From positions 62,001-126,000 of the forward strand of contig NZ_CP119520.1 of NCBI RefSeq assembly GCF_029223865.1: a stretch of DNA of 64,000 bases, given 5' to 3'. The notes below the pieces were generated by a model, which worked only from the letters and a program-made list of their open reading frames with translations, was not told where the DNA came from and did not search any database. The position numbers were made by a program, and so were the translations under genes. Shown here in pieces: positions 46,017-54,716 of this stretch. This DNA comes from Telluria mixta (GTDB lineage Bacteria; Pseudomonadota; Gammaproteobacteria; Burkholderiales; Burkholderiaceae_D). How positions within the stretch are numbered: position 1 is the first letter of the stretch; the number at the start of each line of letters is the position of its first letter.

Positions 46017-48120
46017 CGCCCGTCTCCGCGTTCACCTCAGTACCCACACTCTGCGCCAGCATGCAGCCGACCTTGTCCACCAGCGCGTTCATGGCAAAAG
46101 GCTTGGTCAGGATTTCCATCTGCGCGGGCAGCTTCTCGTTCTTCATCACCGTGCTTTCCGCATAGCCCGTCACCATCAGTACGGGCAGTTGCGGCCATTG
46201 CACGCGCACGTGGTCGGCCAGCTGGCGGCCGTTCATGCCGTTGGGCAGGCCGACGTCGGTCACGAGCATGTCCGGCCGCGCGTCCTTCAACAGGCGCAGC
46301 GCCTGCGGCGCGTCGCAGGCGACGAGCACCGTGTAGCCCTGCAGCTCCAGCACCTCGGACATCACGGCGCGGATGTCCGCCTCGTCGTCGACGACCATCA
46401 CCACGCCCTTGCGGGACCCCGCTTCCAGCGGCGGCTCGACGTCCGGGCTGGCCGCCGCCGGCGTCTCGACCAGGTGGCGCGGCAGCAGCAGGCGCACTTC
46501 CGTTCCCTGCCCCGGCCGCGATTCGATGCGCACGTTGCCGCCCGACTGGTGCGCGAAGCCGTACACCATCGACAGGCCCAGGCCGGTCCCCTGCCCCATC
46601 GGCTTCGTCGTGAAGAACGGGTCGAACGCGCGTGCGGCGACGTCCGGCGCCATGCCGGCGCCGTTGTCGCGCACGCTCACCTGCACATATTCTCCGGGCC
46701 GCAGGTCGCCGTGGCGGCGCGCCTGGGCTGGCGTGAGCGTGACGTTTTCCGTCTCGATGACGAGCAGGCCGCCTTCCGGCATCGCGTCGCGCGCATTGTT
46801 CGCCAGGTTCAGCAAGGCGCTTTCCAGCTGGTTCGGGTCGCACAGGGTCGTCCACAGCGCCGCGGCAAGACGCGTGCGCACGGCGATCGACGGGCCGGCC
46901 GCGCGCTCGATCAGGTCCGTCATCGACATCACGAGTGCGTTGACGCTGGTCGGCTTCGGATCGAGGGCCTGGCGGCGCGAGAACGCGAGCAGGCGGTGCG
47001 TGAGCGCGGCGGCGCGTTGCGTGACGCCGAGGGCGGCGTCGATGCGCGTCAGCAGATCGCCGCTCTGGCCCATGCGCAGGCGCAGCTTCATCAGTTCCAA
47101 ATGACCCGTCACGCCCGCCAGCATGTTGTTGAAATCGTGCGCGAGACCGCCCGTGAGCTGGCCCACGGCTTCCATCTTCTGCGACTGGCGCAGCGCTTCC
47201 TCGGCCTGGCGCAGCGCGTCGGCCTGGTGTTTTTCCGCCGTGATGTCGCGCGCGACGCCGTACAGCAGTTCGCCTTCCGGGGAGATCGTCCACGACACCC
47301 AGCGGTACGAACCGTCCTTGTGCAGCACGCGCGTCTCGTAGCCGACGAGCGGCGTGCCGTCGGCCAGGACCTGCATCTTCCGCAGGACGTCCTCGCGGTC
47401 GTCCGGGTACACCATCTCCATGAACGGACGCGTGGTCGCTTCCTCGGCACTCCAGCCGAAGGACGCGGTGAACGCGGGATTCACGGTGAGGAAGCGTCCC
47501 GTCGCCAGCGATGCCGCCGCCATCACGTCGGGCGAGATGCGCCACAGGCGTTCGCGGTCGCTCGCGTGCGACGCCACCTGGTGCGTCAGCGCCTCGTTCA
47601 GGCGGCGCAGCGTCTCTTCCTTCTGGCGCAGGGACGCCAGCGCGCGTACCTTGCCGGTGGTCTCGACGACCGTGCACAGGATGCCGCCGACGGTGCCGTC
47701 GTCGTCGCGCACGGGACTGTACGAGAACGTGAACCAGCTCTGTTCCGGATAGCCCTGGCGCTCCATCAGCACAGGCATGTCTTCGTGGTGGCAGGCTTCG
47801 CCCGCGTAGGCTTTCGTCGCGATCGGCCCGACGGTGTCCCAGACTTCCGGCCAGACCGTGCGGAACGGCAGGCCCAGCGCGGCCTTGTCGCCGAGCAATG
47901 GGGTATAGGCATCGTTATGAAAGCTGATCAGGTCGGCGCCCCAGCACAGCAAGGTGGGGAACCGGGAATTCAGCGCCAGGCCCAGTGCCGTGCGCAGTGC
48001 GCCCGGCCAGTGCTCGATGGGTCCGAGCGCCGTGGCGCGCCAATCATGTGCGGCGATACGCGCGGCCATCTGGCCGCCGCCGGTAAGGAAGGTCAGGCTG
48101 GGGGAAACCGTGGTCTTCAT
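46003..48120 (-). CDS. Hybrid sensor histidine kinase/response regulator with PAS domains
   Basis: 705 residues, no signal peptide or membrane segment, so cytoplasmic. An N-terminal GAF/PAS-like region (about 20-155, with ALGPIEHWPGALRTALGL) is followed by a PAS-PAC domain (about 185-300), a HisKA-type dimerisation domain with His328 in GGLAHDFNNML, a HATPase (NLANNARDAMPEGG, DNGAGM, GQGTGLGLSMVYG) and a C-terminal receiver with phosphoacceptor Asp622 (VTDVGLP). The HDFNN type of kinase is common for proteobacterial two-component hybrids of unknown signal. GAGGA precedes the ATG. Output partner not evident. Confidence 0.92.
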   Translation of the reverse strand: MKTTVSPSLTFLTGGGQMAARIAAHDWRATALGPIEHWPGALRTALGLALNSRFPTLLCWGADLISFHNDAYTPLLGDKAALGLPFRTVWPEVWDTVGPIATKAYAGEACHHEDMPVLMERQGYPEQSWFTFSYSPVRDDDGTVGGILCTVVETTGKVRALASLRQKEETLRRLNEALTHQVASHASDRERLWRISPDVMAAASLATGRFLTVNPAFTASFGWSAEEATTRPFMEMVYPDDREDVLRKMQVLADGTPLVGYETRVLHKDGSYRWVSWTISPEGELLYGVARDITAEKHQADALRQAEEALRQSQKMEAVGQLTGGLAHDFNNMLAGVTGHLELMKLRLRMGQSGDLLTRIDAALGVTQRAAALTHRLLAFSRRQALDPKPTSVNALVMSMTDLIERAAGPSIAVRTRLAAALWTTLCDPNQLESALLNLANNARDAMPEGGLLVIETENVTLTPAQARRHGDLRPGEYVQVSVRDNGAGMAPDVAARAFDPFFTTKPMGQGTGLGLSMVYGFAHQSGGNVRIESRPGQGTEVRLLLPRHLVETPAAASPDVEPPLEAGSRKGVVMVVDDEADIRAVMSEVLELQGYTVLVACDAPQALRLLKDARPDMLVTDVGLPNGMNGRQLADHVRVQWPQLPVLMVTGYAESTVMKNEKLPAQMEILTKPFAMNALVDKVGCMLAQSVGTEVNAETGAEAA

Positions 48121-48420
48121 AGTCCTCGCTCATGCAATCCCTGGTCGATAGTCCATCCCGACAGTTCTCTGCTGCCGTGCAAAGTCGACTATTTTAATGA
48201 CAAGCTCGTGACGGACGGCGCGCGCTTGGCGCGGTCCGTACGGGGCAAAAAAGACGCCCGACAAGTTGCCGTTCTGCCTGGGATATGCTGCATGCCGGCC
48301 ACGGCAAAGGATCAGTATGCCGGATTCCGCAACCGTGTGGAGGGGTGATTTACAACATTTCCGACAACAATTTTTCGCGTTTTCCAGCAGGAATTTAACG
48401 TTGCGAACAGGCGCGAAACC
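48121..48420. other. 300-base spacer between response regulator and kinase genes
   Basis: No gene visible. It contains an imperfect hairpin (ACGGAC at 48211-48216 with GTCCGT at 48234-48239, GC-rich centre) and an AT-rich patch TTTTAATGACAAG near 48195 that could belong to the kinase promoter. Confidence 0.4.
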
Positions 48421-49116
48421 TTACATCGCCAGGTGCCGGGCGGCATCGGTCTGGCGCATGACGGCGCGATGCGCGGCCTCCAGTTCGCGCGTCAGGGCGG
48501 CGCCGTCGGGTGCGTCGCGCAAGGCGTCGAAACCGTTCGCGGCACCGTGCAGGCCCAAGGTGCGGCAGCCCTCGCACAGGCGCGCGAGGTGGGCGCGGGC
48601 CGCGTCGAGCTGGCTCGTGGCCAGCAGCGCGGCCAGGTCGGTGCCGGCGCTGACGAGCTGGCGCTGCAGGCCGCCGAGGTACAGCAGCAGGCGCGTGGCG
48701 TCGATGCCGAGGCGGCGCAGGGTGGCGTCGGGCTGCTCGTCGGGCGCGCGCATCAGGGGTTGCAGGTGCTGCGCGACGCGCGCAGCGTCGAACGGCTTGA
48801 CGATGTAGCCGGCGGCGCCCAGCGACAGCGCCTGCTCCATCGTCGCGCCATCGGCAGCGGCCGAGACGAGGACGAACGGCAGGCCGGCGAAACGGGCATC
48901 CGCTTTCACGCGCGCCAGCAATTCCATGCCCGACAGACGGGGCATGCGCAGGTCGCAGAACAGCAGCACGGGATCCGCGCCGGCGTCGAGTTGCGCCCAC
49001 GCGTCTTCGCCATCCTCCGCTTCCAGCACGTCGAATACGCCGCTCGCGGTGCTGTCGATCATATGCATCAGCATCATGCGCGACACCACGTCATCGTCGA
49101 CTATCAGAACCTTCAT
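48421..49116 (-). CDS. Response regulator with a degenerate Hpt-like C-terminal domain
   Basis: 231 residues. The receiver (1-125) is intact: VLIVDDDVVSRMM, phosphoacceptor in LLFCDLRMPRLSG, Lys in YIVKPFDAARV. The C-terminal helical part aligns without gaps to the Hpt domain of the neighbouring hybrid kinase, but the phosphorylatable His is Ala and the Lys-Gly pair is lost (HLARLCEGCRTLG). There is no DNA-binding domain, so it may act by protein contact. The ATG at 49116 is chosen over an upstream TTG without Shine-Dalgarno. It lies 63 bases downstream of the large kinase and is probably cotranscribed with it. Confidence 0.85.
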   Translation of the reverse strand: MKVLIVDDDVVSRMMLMHMIDSTASGVFDVLEAEDGEDAWAQLDAGADPVLLFCDLRMPRLSGMELLARVKADARFAGLPFVLVSAAADGATMEQALSLGAAGYIVKPFDAARVAQHLQPLMRAPDEQPDATLRRLGIDATRLLLYLGGLQRQLVSAGTDLAALLATSQLDAARAHLARLCEGCRTLGLHGAANGFDALRDAPDGAALTRELEAAHRAVMRQTDAARHLAM

Positions 49117-49179
49117 CCCTGCCCCATTGTGTCGCAATTGTTAAATGGCAATTATACAGATAACTTGCAAGCGCACGAT

Positions 49180-52100
49180 TCAGGCTGTTTCCGCTTCGAA
49201 ACGAGCCAGCAGGTCCCACAGGCGCGGCAGGCCGGCGCGCACGGCGTCGAGCTGCCCGGCGTCCGCCAGGCCCTCGAGTTCGGCACACAGCGCACGAAGC
49301 CCGTCCTCGCCCAGGTAGCCGGCGCTGCCCTTCATGCCGTGCAGGACGCGCCCGGCCGTGTCATGGTCGCCCACCTCCAGCGCCTTCTCCAGTTCGATGC
49401 GGCGGCGCGGCAGGTCGGCCAGGAAGGCGCCGCGCAGGCGGTCCTTCAGGTCGCCCGTGCGCCGCACGATACCGGGCTCCGGCGCGACCGGCGCGACGGC
49501 GTCGGCCGGCACGTCGAACATGGCATCCAGCTCGGCCGTCGACGGCGTGCGCGCGGCCGGCGCCGGCATCGGCGCGAGCTCGATCCCGCGCTGCAGCTGG
49601 CGCTCGATCGCGCGCGTGATGTGGAAGTGCAGCTGCGCGTCGTCGATGGGCTTGGTGATGAAGGCATCCATGCCGCAGGCCAGGTAGCGCGTGCGGTCTT
49701 CCTCGCTGACGTTGGCGGTGAGCGCCACGATCATCAGGTGCTGGTCCAGCACGGGCGCGTCCAGCGGACCGCCGGCGCGGATCAGGCGCGTGGCCGTCGC
49801 GCCGTCCATCTCGGGCATGCGGCCGTCCATCAGGATCAGGTCGTAGCGCGTGCGTGCGCAGGCCATCACGGCCAGCAGGCCGTTCTCGACGACGTCGACC
49901 TGGTGGCCCAGCTCTTCCAGCATCATGCGCACGATGATCTGGTTGGTCGGATAGTCTTCCGCGCACAGCACGCGCAGGCGGTGCGTGTGCGGCGCGCGCG
50001 GCTGGTCGACGACGGAGTGCGGCTGCACGCCGTCCGCCAGCGGCAGCACGAAGCTGAACGTGGAGCCCACGCCCGGCGTGCTGGCGACGCCGATCGTGCC
50101 GCCCATCAGTTCGACGAGCTGGCGGCAGATCGCCAGGCCCAGGCCCGTACCGCCGTAGCGGCGCGTCGTCGTCGCGTCGGCCTGCTCGAATTTCTGGAAC
50201 AGGCGCGGCAACGCATCCGGCGCGATGCCGATGCCGGTGTCTTCCACCGAGAAGCGGATCATGTTGCGGCCCGCGCGGTCGTGCTGGTCTTCCGGACGGC
50301 GCTCGACGCGCACGGTGACCGAGCCGCTCTCGGTGAACTTGAAGGCGTTGCCGACGAGGTTCACGAGGATCTGGCGCAGGCGGGTCGGATCGCCCACGAC
50401 GAAGCGCGGCAGGTCCGGCTCGAGGCGCACGGCGAAGCCCACGCTGTGCGCGCCGGCCTGCTCCTCGAACAGCGTCCCCACGTGGGAGATCGATTCGTCG
50501 AGCGCGAAGTCGATGTTCTCGATGGTCAGCTTGCCCGCCTCGATCTTGGAAAAGTCGAGCAGGTCGTTGATGATCGCCAGCAGCGACTGCGCGTTCGCCT
50601 GGCCGCGCAGGATCTGCTCGCGCGTGCAGTCGCGCAGTGCCGTGTCGCGCAGCGCGAAGCCCAGCATGCCGATCACGCCGGCCAGCGGCGTGCGCATCTC
50701 GTGGCTCATGTTGGCGAGGAACTCGGACTTCTGGCGCGTGGCGTCTTCCGCGCGCTGCTTGGCCTGGTACAGCCGCTCCTCGTTTTCCTGCAGCGCGTCG
50801 TTGGCCAGCGCCAGCTCGTTCGTGCGGCGCCGCACCTGCCGTTCCTGCTCGCGCAATTCCTCGGTCTGGCGTTCGAGCAGGCGGTTCTGCTGCTCGATGC
50901 GCTCCGTACGCGCGCTGACCTGCTGCTCCAGCATGGCCTTCTGGCGGCGCAGGACGTCCACGCGGATGCGGTACGCGCCGTAGCCGCAGCCGATCACCAC
51001 CAGCGCGCACAGGGTGCGGAACCACCACGTCTTCCAGTACGGCGGCAGGACGGTGATCTCCAGCGTGGCGGCGGCGTCGCTCCAGACGCCATCCTTGTTC
51101 GCCGCGCGCACCTGGAACGTGTAGGTGCCCGGATCGAGGTTCGTGTAGGTGGCGAAGCGCTTGCCGGCGTCGACGCCGATCCAGTCCTGGTCGAAGCCGA
51201 CGAGACGATAGGCGAAGCGGTTGCGGCCCGGGGCGGCGAAGTGCAGCGCCGAGAACTCCAGCGAGAACACGGAATCCTGCGGCGTGAGCGTGATGCCGGA
51301 CAGGCGCTCGATGGGGCCCGGCAGCATGCCCGGACGGACGTCCTGCCACGGCTGGCCGAAGATCTGCAGGCCGGTGATGACGGCGCGCGGCGCGATCAGG
51401 TTGTCATGCAGTGCGCGCGGATTGAACGCCGTGATGCCGTTGTTGCCGCCGAAGTAGAGCGTGCCGTCGGCCACGCGCAGCGCGGACGCGTCGAAATAGG
51501 CGCCCTCGATCGTGCCGTCGGTCGCATTGTAATTGCGCCAGGCGCCGCTGGACGGATCGAGCCGGTGCAGGCCACTCGAACTGGAGACCCAGATGAAGCC
51601 GTCGAGGTCTTCCTGCATCGCGGCCACGACGTCGTCCGCCATGCCGTCGCGCACCGTGTAGCGCTGGAAGCGCGGCGTGCCGTCGGCGCCGATGACCATG
51701 CGGTTCAGGCCCACGGCCGTGCCGACCCACAGGTCGCCGCGCCGGTCTTCCAGCAGGTAGTGCACCTCGTCGTGCGACAGGCTCGTGGGATCGTCCGGGT
51801 CGTGGCGGAAGTGGCGGAACTTGCCGGTGCCGCGGTCGAGCAGGTCCAGGCCGTCGAACGTGCCGACCCAGAAGCGGCCGTGGCGGTCTTCCAGCATCGG
51901 GCGCACGATGTTGTCGGCCAGGCTCGCGGCCGCGGCCGGGTCGTGCTGGTACGTCGTCTGCTTGCCGTCCGGTGCGATGCGGTGCAGGCCGCCGCGGCTC
52001 GCGGCCCACAGGGTGCCGTCGCGCGTGACGTGCACGTTGCGCACGAAGTTGGCGTCGACGTCGTCCATGGACAGCGGGCGCCGCGTGAACTGGCCGGTCT

Positions 52101-53403
52101 TCGGATCGAAGCGCGCGAGGCCATTGCGCGTGCCGACCCACACGCCGCCGTCGCGGCCCAGCGCCACCGACGTCGCCATCGCATCGCCCGTCAGCCCCGC
52201 TTCGACGGGGGACAGGCGCCATGCCTGGTCCGCGCCGGTCGCCGGATCGAACAGGTGCAGGCCGCCGTTCGTGGCGAGCCACAGCTTGCCGGTACCCTCG
52301 CCGACGATGCCGCGCACCTTGTTGTCTTCCAGCGCGAGCGGCGTGTCGTCGCCGCGCACGATGCGCGCGAAGCCGCCGCTGCCCATGTCCGCGCGCGATA
52401 CGCCGCCGTACCACGTGCCGACCCAGAACGTGCCCACGCGGTCGCCGTACAGCGCCGTGACCTGGTTGTCGCCGAGGCTGTAGCTGTCGGTGATGCGGTG
52501 CGGATGGCGTTCGAAGCGGCCCGGCGCCGGCAGCCAGCGGTACAGGCCGCGGTCGTGCGAGCCGACCCAGACCTGGCGCTCGGCATCCTCGTACAGCACG
52601 TTGATCTCGCCGGGCGGCATGCCGTCATCAAGCCCGAACGTGCGGACGTCGCCTTTCTGGCCCAGCGGCAGTCGTTCCAGGCCGCCCATGCTGCCGACCC
52701 ACAGGCCCTGGCCCGCGTCGACCATCAGCGCCTGCACGAAGTCGTACTTGCCGCCGCGCGGCGACGGGTGGTGGCGGAAGTGCATCCGCTCCGGATCGAG
52801 GCTGTCGAGGCCCGCCGCGGTGCCGATCCACAGGCGGCCGTCGCGCCCGCGCGCGAGGGCCGTCAGCTTGTCCGACGCGAGGCTGTCCGGCACGCCCGGC
52901 ACGTGGTGCCACGTATCGAAGCGGCCGGTCGCGATGTCGAAGTGCTGCAGGCCGTCCGCGGTCGCGAGCCACAGGCCCTCCTTGCCGTCGTCCAGGATGG
53001 CGCGGATGTGGCGGTTGCCGTTGCCCCGCTTGGCCGGTTCGTCCGGCAGGAAGTGGGTGAACGTACCGGTCTTCGGTTCGTAGCGATCGAGCCCGCCGTC
53101 CGTGCCGATCCACAGCCGGCCCTTGCGGTCGACGTACAGCACGCGCACCCAGTTGTTGGCGAGCGTCTTCGGATCGCCGACGACGTTGCGGAAATTCGTG
53201 AAGCGGTAGCCGTCATAGCGCGACAGGCCGGACTGGGTGCCGAACCACATGAAGCCGTCCGGGTCCTGGACGATGGACAGCACGGATTCCTGCGCGAGGC
53301 CGTCGTCCACCGACAGGTGCTCGAAGCGCAGGGTCGGGGTCGGCGCGGCCTGGGCGAGCCCGAGCCACAGCAGCGCAACCAGCAGGAACAGCCATCGTCT
53401 CAT
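49180..53403 (-). CDS. Two-component propeller hybrid histidine kinase with receiver and Hpt
   Basis: 1407 residues. Order: signal peptide (1-19), about 12-14 propeller repeats (about 25-680; recurring units such as GRLWIGTDGGLDRYEP), a Y_Y_Y domain (about 700-770), one membrane segment (about 785-805), a coiled coil, HisKA with His901 (NMSHEMRTPLAG), HATPase (DTGIGIAPD, GGTGLGLAICRQLVE), receiver with Asp1193 (LMDGRMPEMDG), and Hpt with His1355 (LHGMKGSAGYLG). The periplasmic propeller is the sensor, as in glycan-sensing hybrid kinases, although the ligand here is unknown. ATGA overlap with the patatin gene fixes the start. Confidence 0.94.
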   Translation of the reverse strand: MRRWLFLLVALLWLGLAQAAPTPTLRFEHLSVDDGLAQESVLSIVQDPDGFMWFGTQSGLSRYDGYRFTNFRNVVGDPKTLANNWVRVLYVDRKGRLWIGTDGGLDRYEPKTGTFTHFLPDEPAKRGNGNRHIRAILDDGKEGLWLATADGLQHFDIATGRFDTWHHVPGVPDSLASDKLTALARGRDGRLWIGTAAGLDSLDPERMHFRHHPSPRGGKYDFVQALMVDAGQGLWVGSMGGLERLPLGQKGDVRTFGLDDGMPPGEINVLYEDAERQVWVGSHDRGLYRWLPAPGRFERHPHRITDSYSLGDNQVTALYGDRVGTFWVGTWYGGVSRADMGSGGFARIVRGDDTPLALEDNKVRGIVGEGTGKLWLATNGGLHLFDPATGADQAWRLSPVEAGLTGDAMATSVALGRDGGVWVGTRNGLARFDPKTGQFTRRPLSMDDVDANFVRNVHVTRDGTLWAASRGGLHRIAPDGKQTTYQHDPAAAASLADNIVRPMLEDRHGRFWVGTFDGLDLLDRGTGKFRHFRHDPDDPTSLSHDEVHYLLEDRRGDLWVGTAVGLNRMVIGADGTPRFQRYTVRDGMADDVVAAMQEDLDGFIWVSSSSGLHRLDPSSGAWRNYNATDGTIEGAYFDASALRVADGTLYFGGNNGITAFNPRALHDNLIAPRAVITGLQIFGQPWQDVRPGMLPGPIERLSGITLTPQDSVFSLEFSALHFAAPGRNRFAYRLVGFDQDWIGVDAGKRFATYTNLDPGTYTFQVRAANKDGVWSDAAATLEITVLPPYWKTWWFRTLCALVVIGCGYGAYRIRVDVLRRQKAMLEQQVSARTERIEQQNRLLERQTEELREQERQVRRRTNELALANDALQENEERLYQAKQRAEDATRQKSEFLANMSHEMRTPLAGVIGMLGFALRDTALRDCTREQILRGQANAQSLLAIINDLLDFSKIEAGKLTIENIDFALDESISHVGTLFEEQAGAHSVGFAVRLEPDLPRFVVGDPTRLRQILVNLVGNAFKFTESGSVTVRVERRPEDQHDRAGRNMIRFSVEDTGIGIAPDALPRLFQKFEQADATTTRRYGGTGLGLAICRQLVELMGGTIGVASTPGVGSTFSFVLPLADGVQPHSVVDQPRAPHTHRLRVLCAEDYPTNQIIVRMMLEELGHQVDVVENGLLAVMACARTRYDLILMDGRMPEMDGATATRLIRAGGPLDAPVLDQHLMIVALTANVSEEDRTRYLACGMDAFITKPIDDAQLHFHITRAIERQLQRGIELAPMPAPAARTPSTAELDAMFDVPADAVAPVAPEPGIVRRTGDLKDRLRGAFLADLPRRRIELEKALEVGDHDTAGRVLHGMKGSAGYLGEDGLRALCAELEGLADAGQLDAVRAGLPRLWDLLARFEAETA

Positions 53404-54569
53404 GCTTCGAAAAACTCCAGTACGTCGTGGCGCCGGGCATACGTGTCGCGCTGGCCCAGCGCCATCAGTTCGCGCGTGTAGCCGCCTTCGAACAGCAGGT
53501 AGGACGCGAGCGCGGCGCCGCGCTTTTCCGTCGCGCCGATCCCGCCCAGCAGGGTGCGCACGGGCCCCGGCAGGTCGTGCGTGTGGCGCGCGGCGATGTC
53601 GTCCAGGCGTTCCGACGGCACGATCGCGAGCAGCCGGATGCGGCGCAGCGGCGTCTTCGCCAGCAGGTCGTCCGGCAGCATCGACAAGGTATCGTTGACT
53701 CTCTGCAGGCGTTCGATGTCCATCGCGAGGCCGTCGAGGAAGATCGACGACAGCGCGTGGCCGGCGATCTGGGCGACGCTCGGATAGTGCACGCGCGCCG
53801 GCAGGTGGTTCACGGTTTCGTTCATGCGGCCCGCCCCCACGACGAGCACGCGGCGCGCGCCCAGGTGGATCGCGGGCGCGATCGGCGCCAACTGGCGCAT
53901 CGAGCCGTCGCCGCAGTATTCCATACGGCCGTCCAGGTACAGCGGCACGGCCGGGAAAATGAACGGCAACGCGCTCGACGCAAGCAGGTGGTCGACGCCG
54001 ATCTGTCCCTGCAGGGCGACGCGCTGGTGCCGCTTCCATGGCGCGATCTCGCGTTCGCTCTGGTAGAACGTGACGTGCTGGCCGCCGCTGTACGACGACG
54101 CGGTGACGGCGAGCGCGTCCAGGCAGCCGCTGGCCAGCGCCGCGTCGAGGCGCGGCAGGTCGAGCATGTGGTGCAGCAGGCCGACGAGCGGCGTGTTGTC
54201 GAGCAGCGAAGCCGGCGGCGCCGCATGCCACTGGCGCAGCATCCAGCCGAACGACAGCAGCGACAGCCAGCGCGCGCCGGAGCGCAGCACGCCCAGCGAA
54301 TCGGCACGATAGACCTGCGTGACATCGATGCCCTCCCACACGTCCGCCAACTGGTCGACGGCGTCGCCGAAGTCGTCGGCGCGGCAGGCCAGCCCGGCCG
54401 CGTTGAGGGCGCCGGCCGACGTGCCGCAGATGATCTCGAACGGGTTGCGCGCGGCGGGCCAGCCCGCCTCCCCCAGGATGCGGGAGATCGCCTGCAAGAC
54501 CCCCGCCTGGTAAGCCGCGCGCGCGCCGCCACCGCTGAGAATCAAACCCGTTTTACATTCAATATCCAC
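53400..54569 (-). CDS. Patatin-like phospholipase
   Basis: 389 residues. Patatin fold with oxyanion loop SGGGARAAYQAG, nucleophile elbow GTSAG and the dyad Asp in YCGDGSMRQ. No signal peptide; such proteins hydrolyse phospholipids or acyl esters from the cytoplasmic side or after type-specific secretion. It starts with GTG and its stop overlaps the start of the large hybrid kinase by four bases, an unusual pairing. Confidence 0.9.
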   Translation of the reverse strand: MDIECKTGLILSGGGARAAYQAGVLQAISRILGEAGWPAARNPFEIICGTSAGALNAAGLACRADDFGDAVDQLADVWEGIDVTQVYRADSLGVLRSGARWLSLLSFGWMLRQWHAAPPASLLDNTPLVGLLHHMLDLPRLDAALASGCLDALAVTASSYSGGQHVTFYQSEREIAPWKRHQRVALQGQIGVDHLLASSALPFIFPAVPLYLDGRMEYCGDGSMRQLAPIAPAIHLGARRVLVVGAGRMNETVNHLPARVHYPSVAQIAGHALSSIFLDGLAMDIERLQRVNDTLSMLPDDLLAKTPLRRIRLLAIVPSERLDDIAARHTHDLPGPVRTLLGGIGATEKRGAALASYLLFEGGYTRELMALGQRDTYARRHDVLEFFEA

Positions 54570-54716
54570 AGAGCAAGATTAGCAAACTCTGCCTAACTTG
54601 CGTTGAATAAATAGCTTTTCGACAAACACTTCGTTGTATAAGGGCCTCGACAAACGGTCAAAAGCGCGCCCGCGGCCGGCCGCCGAGACTCGGCCGGATG
54701 ACATCGTACGCTACGC

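Noticed and set aside
48433..53481. Very long open frame (1682 codons) on the plus strand
   Set aside because: It is antisense to the propeller kinase and response regulator. The translation is Arg/Ala/Val-rich without domains, as expected from the third-position GC bias of the real genes.
49180..54339. 1719-codon frame for the large kinase
   Set aside because: The extra N-terminal part is a shadow of the patatin gene; the signal peptide begins at 53403.
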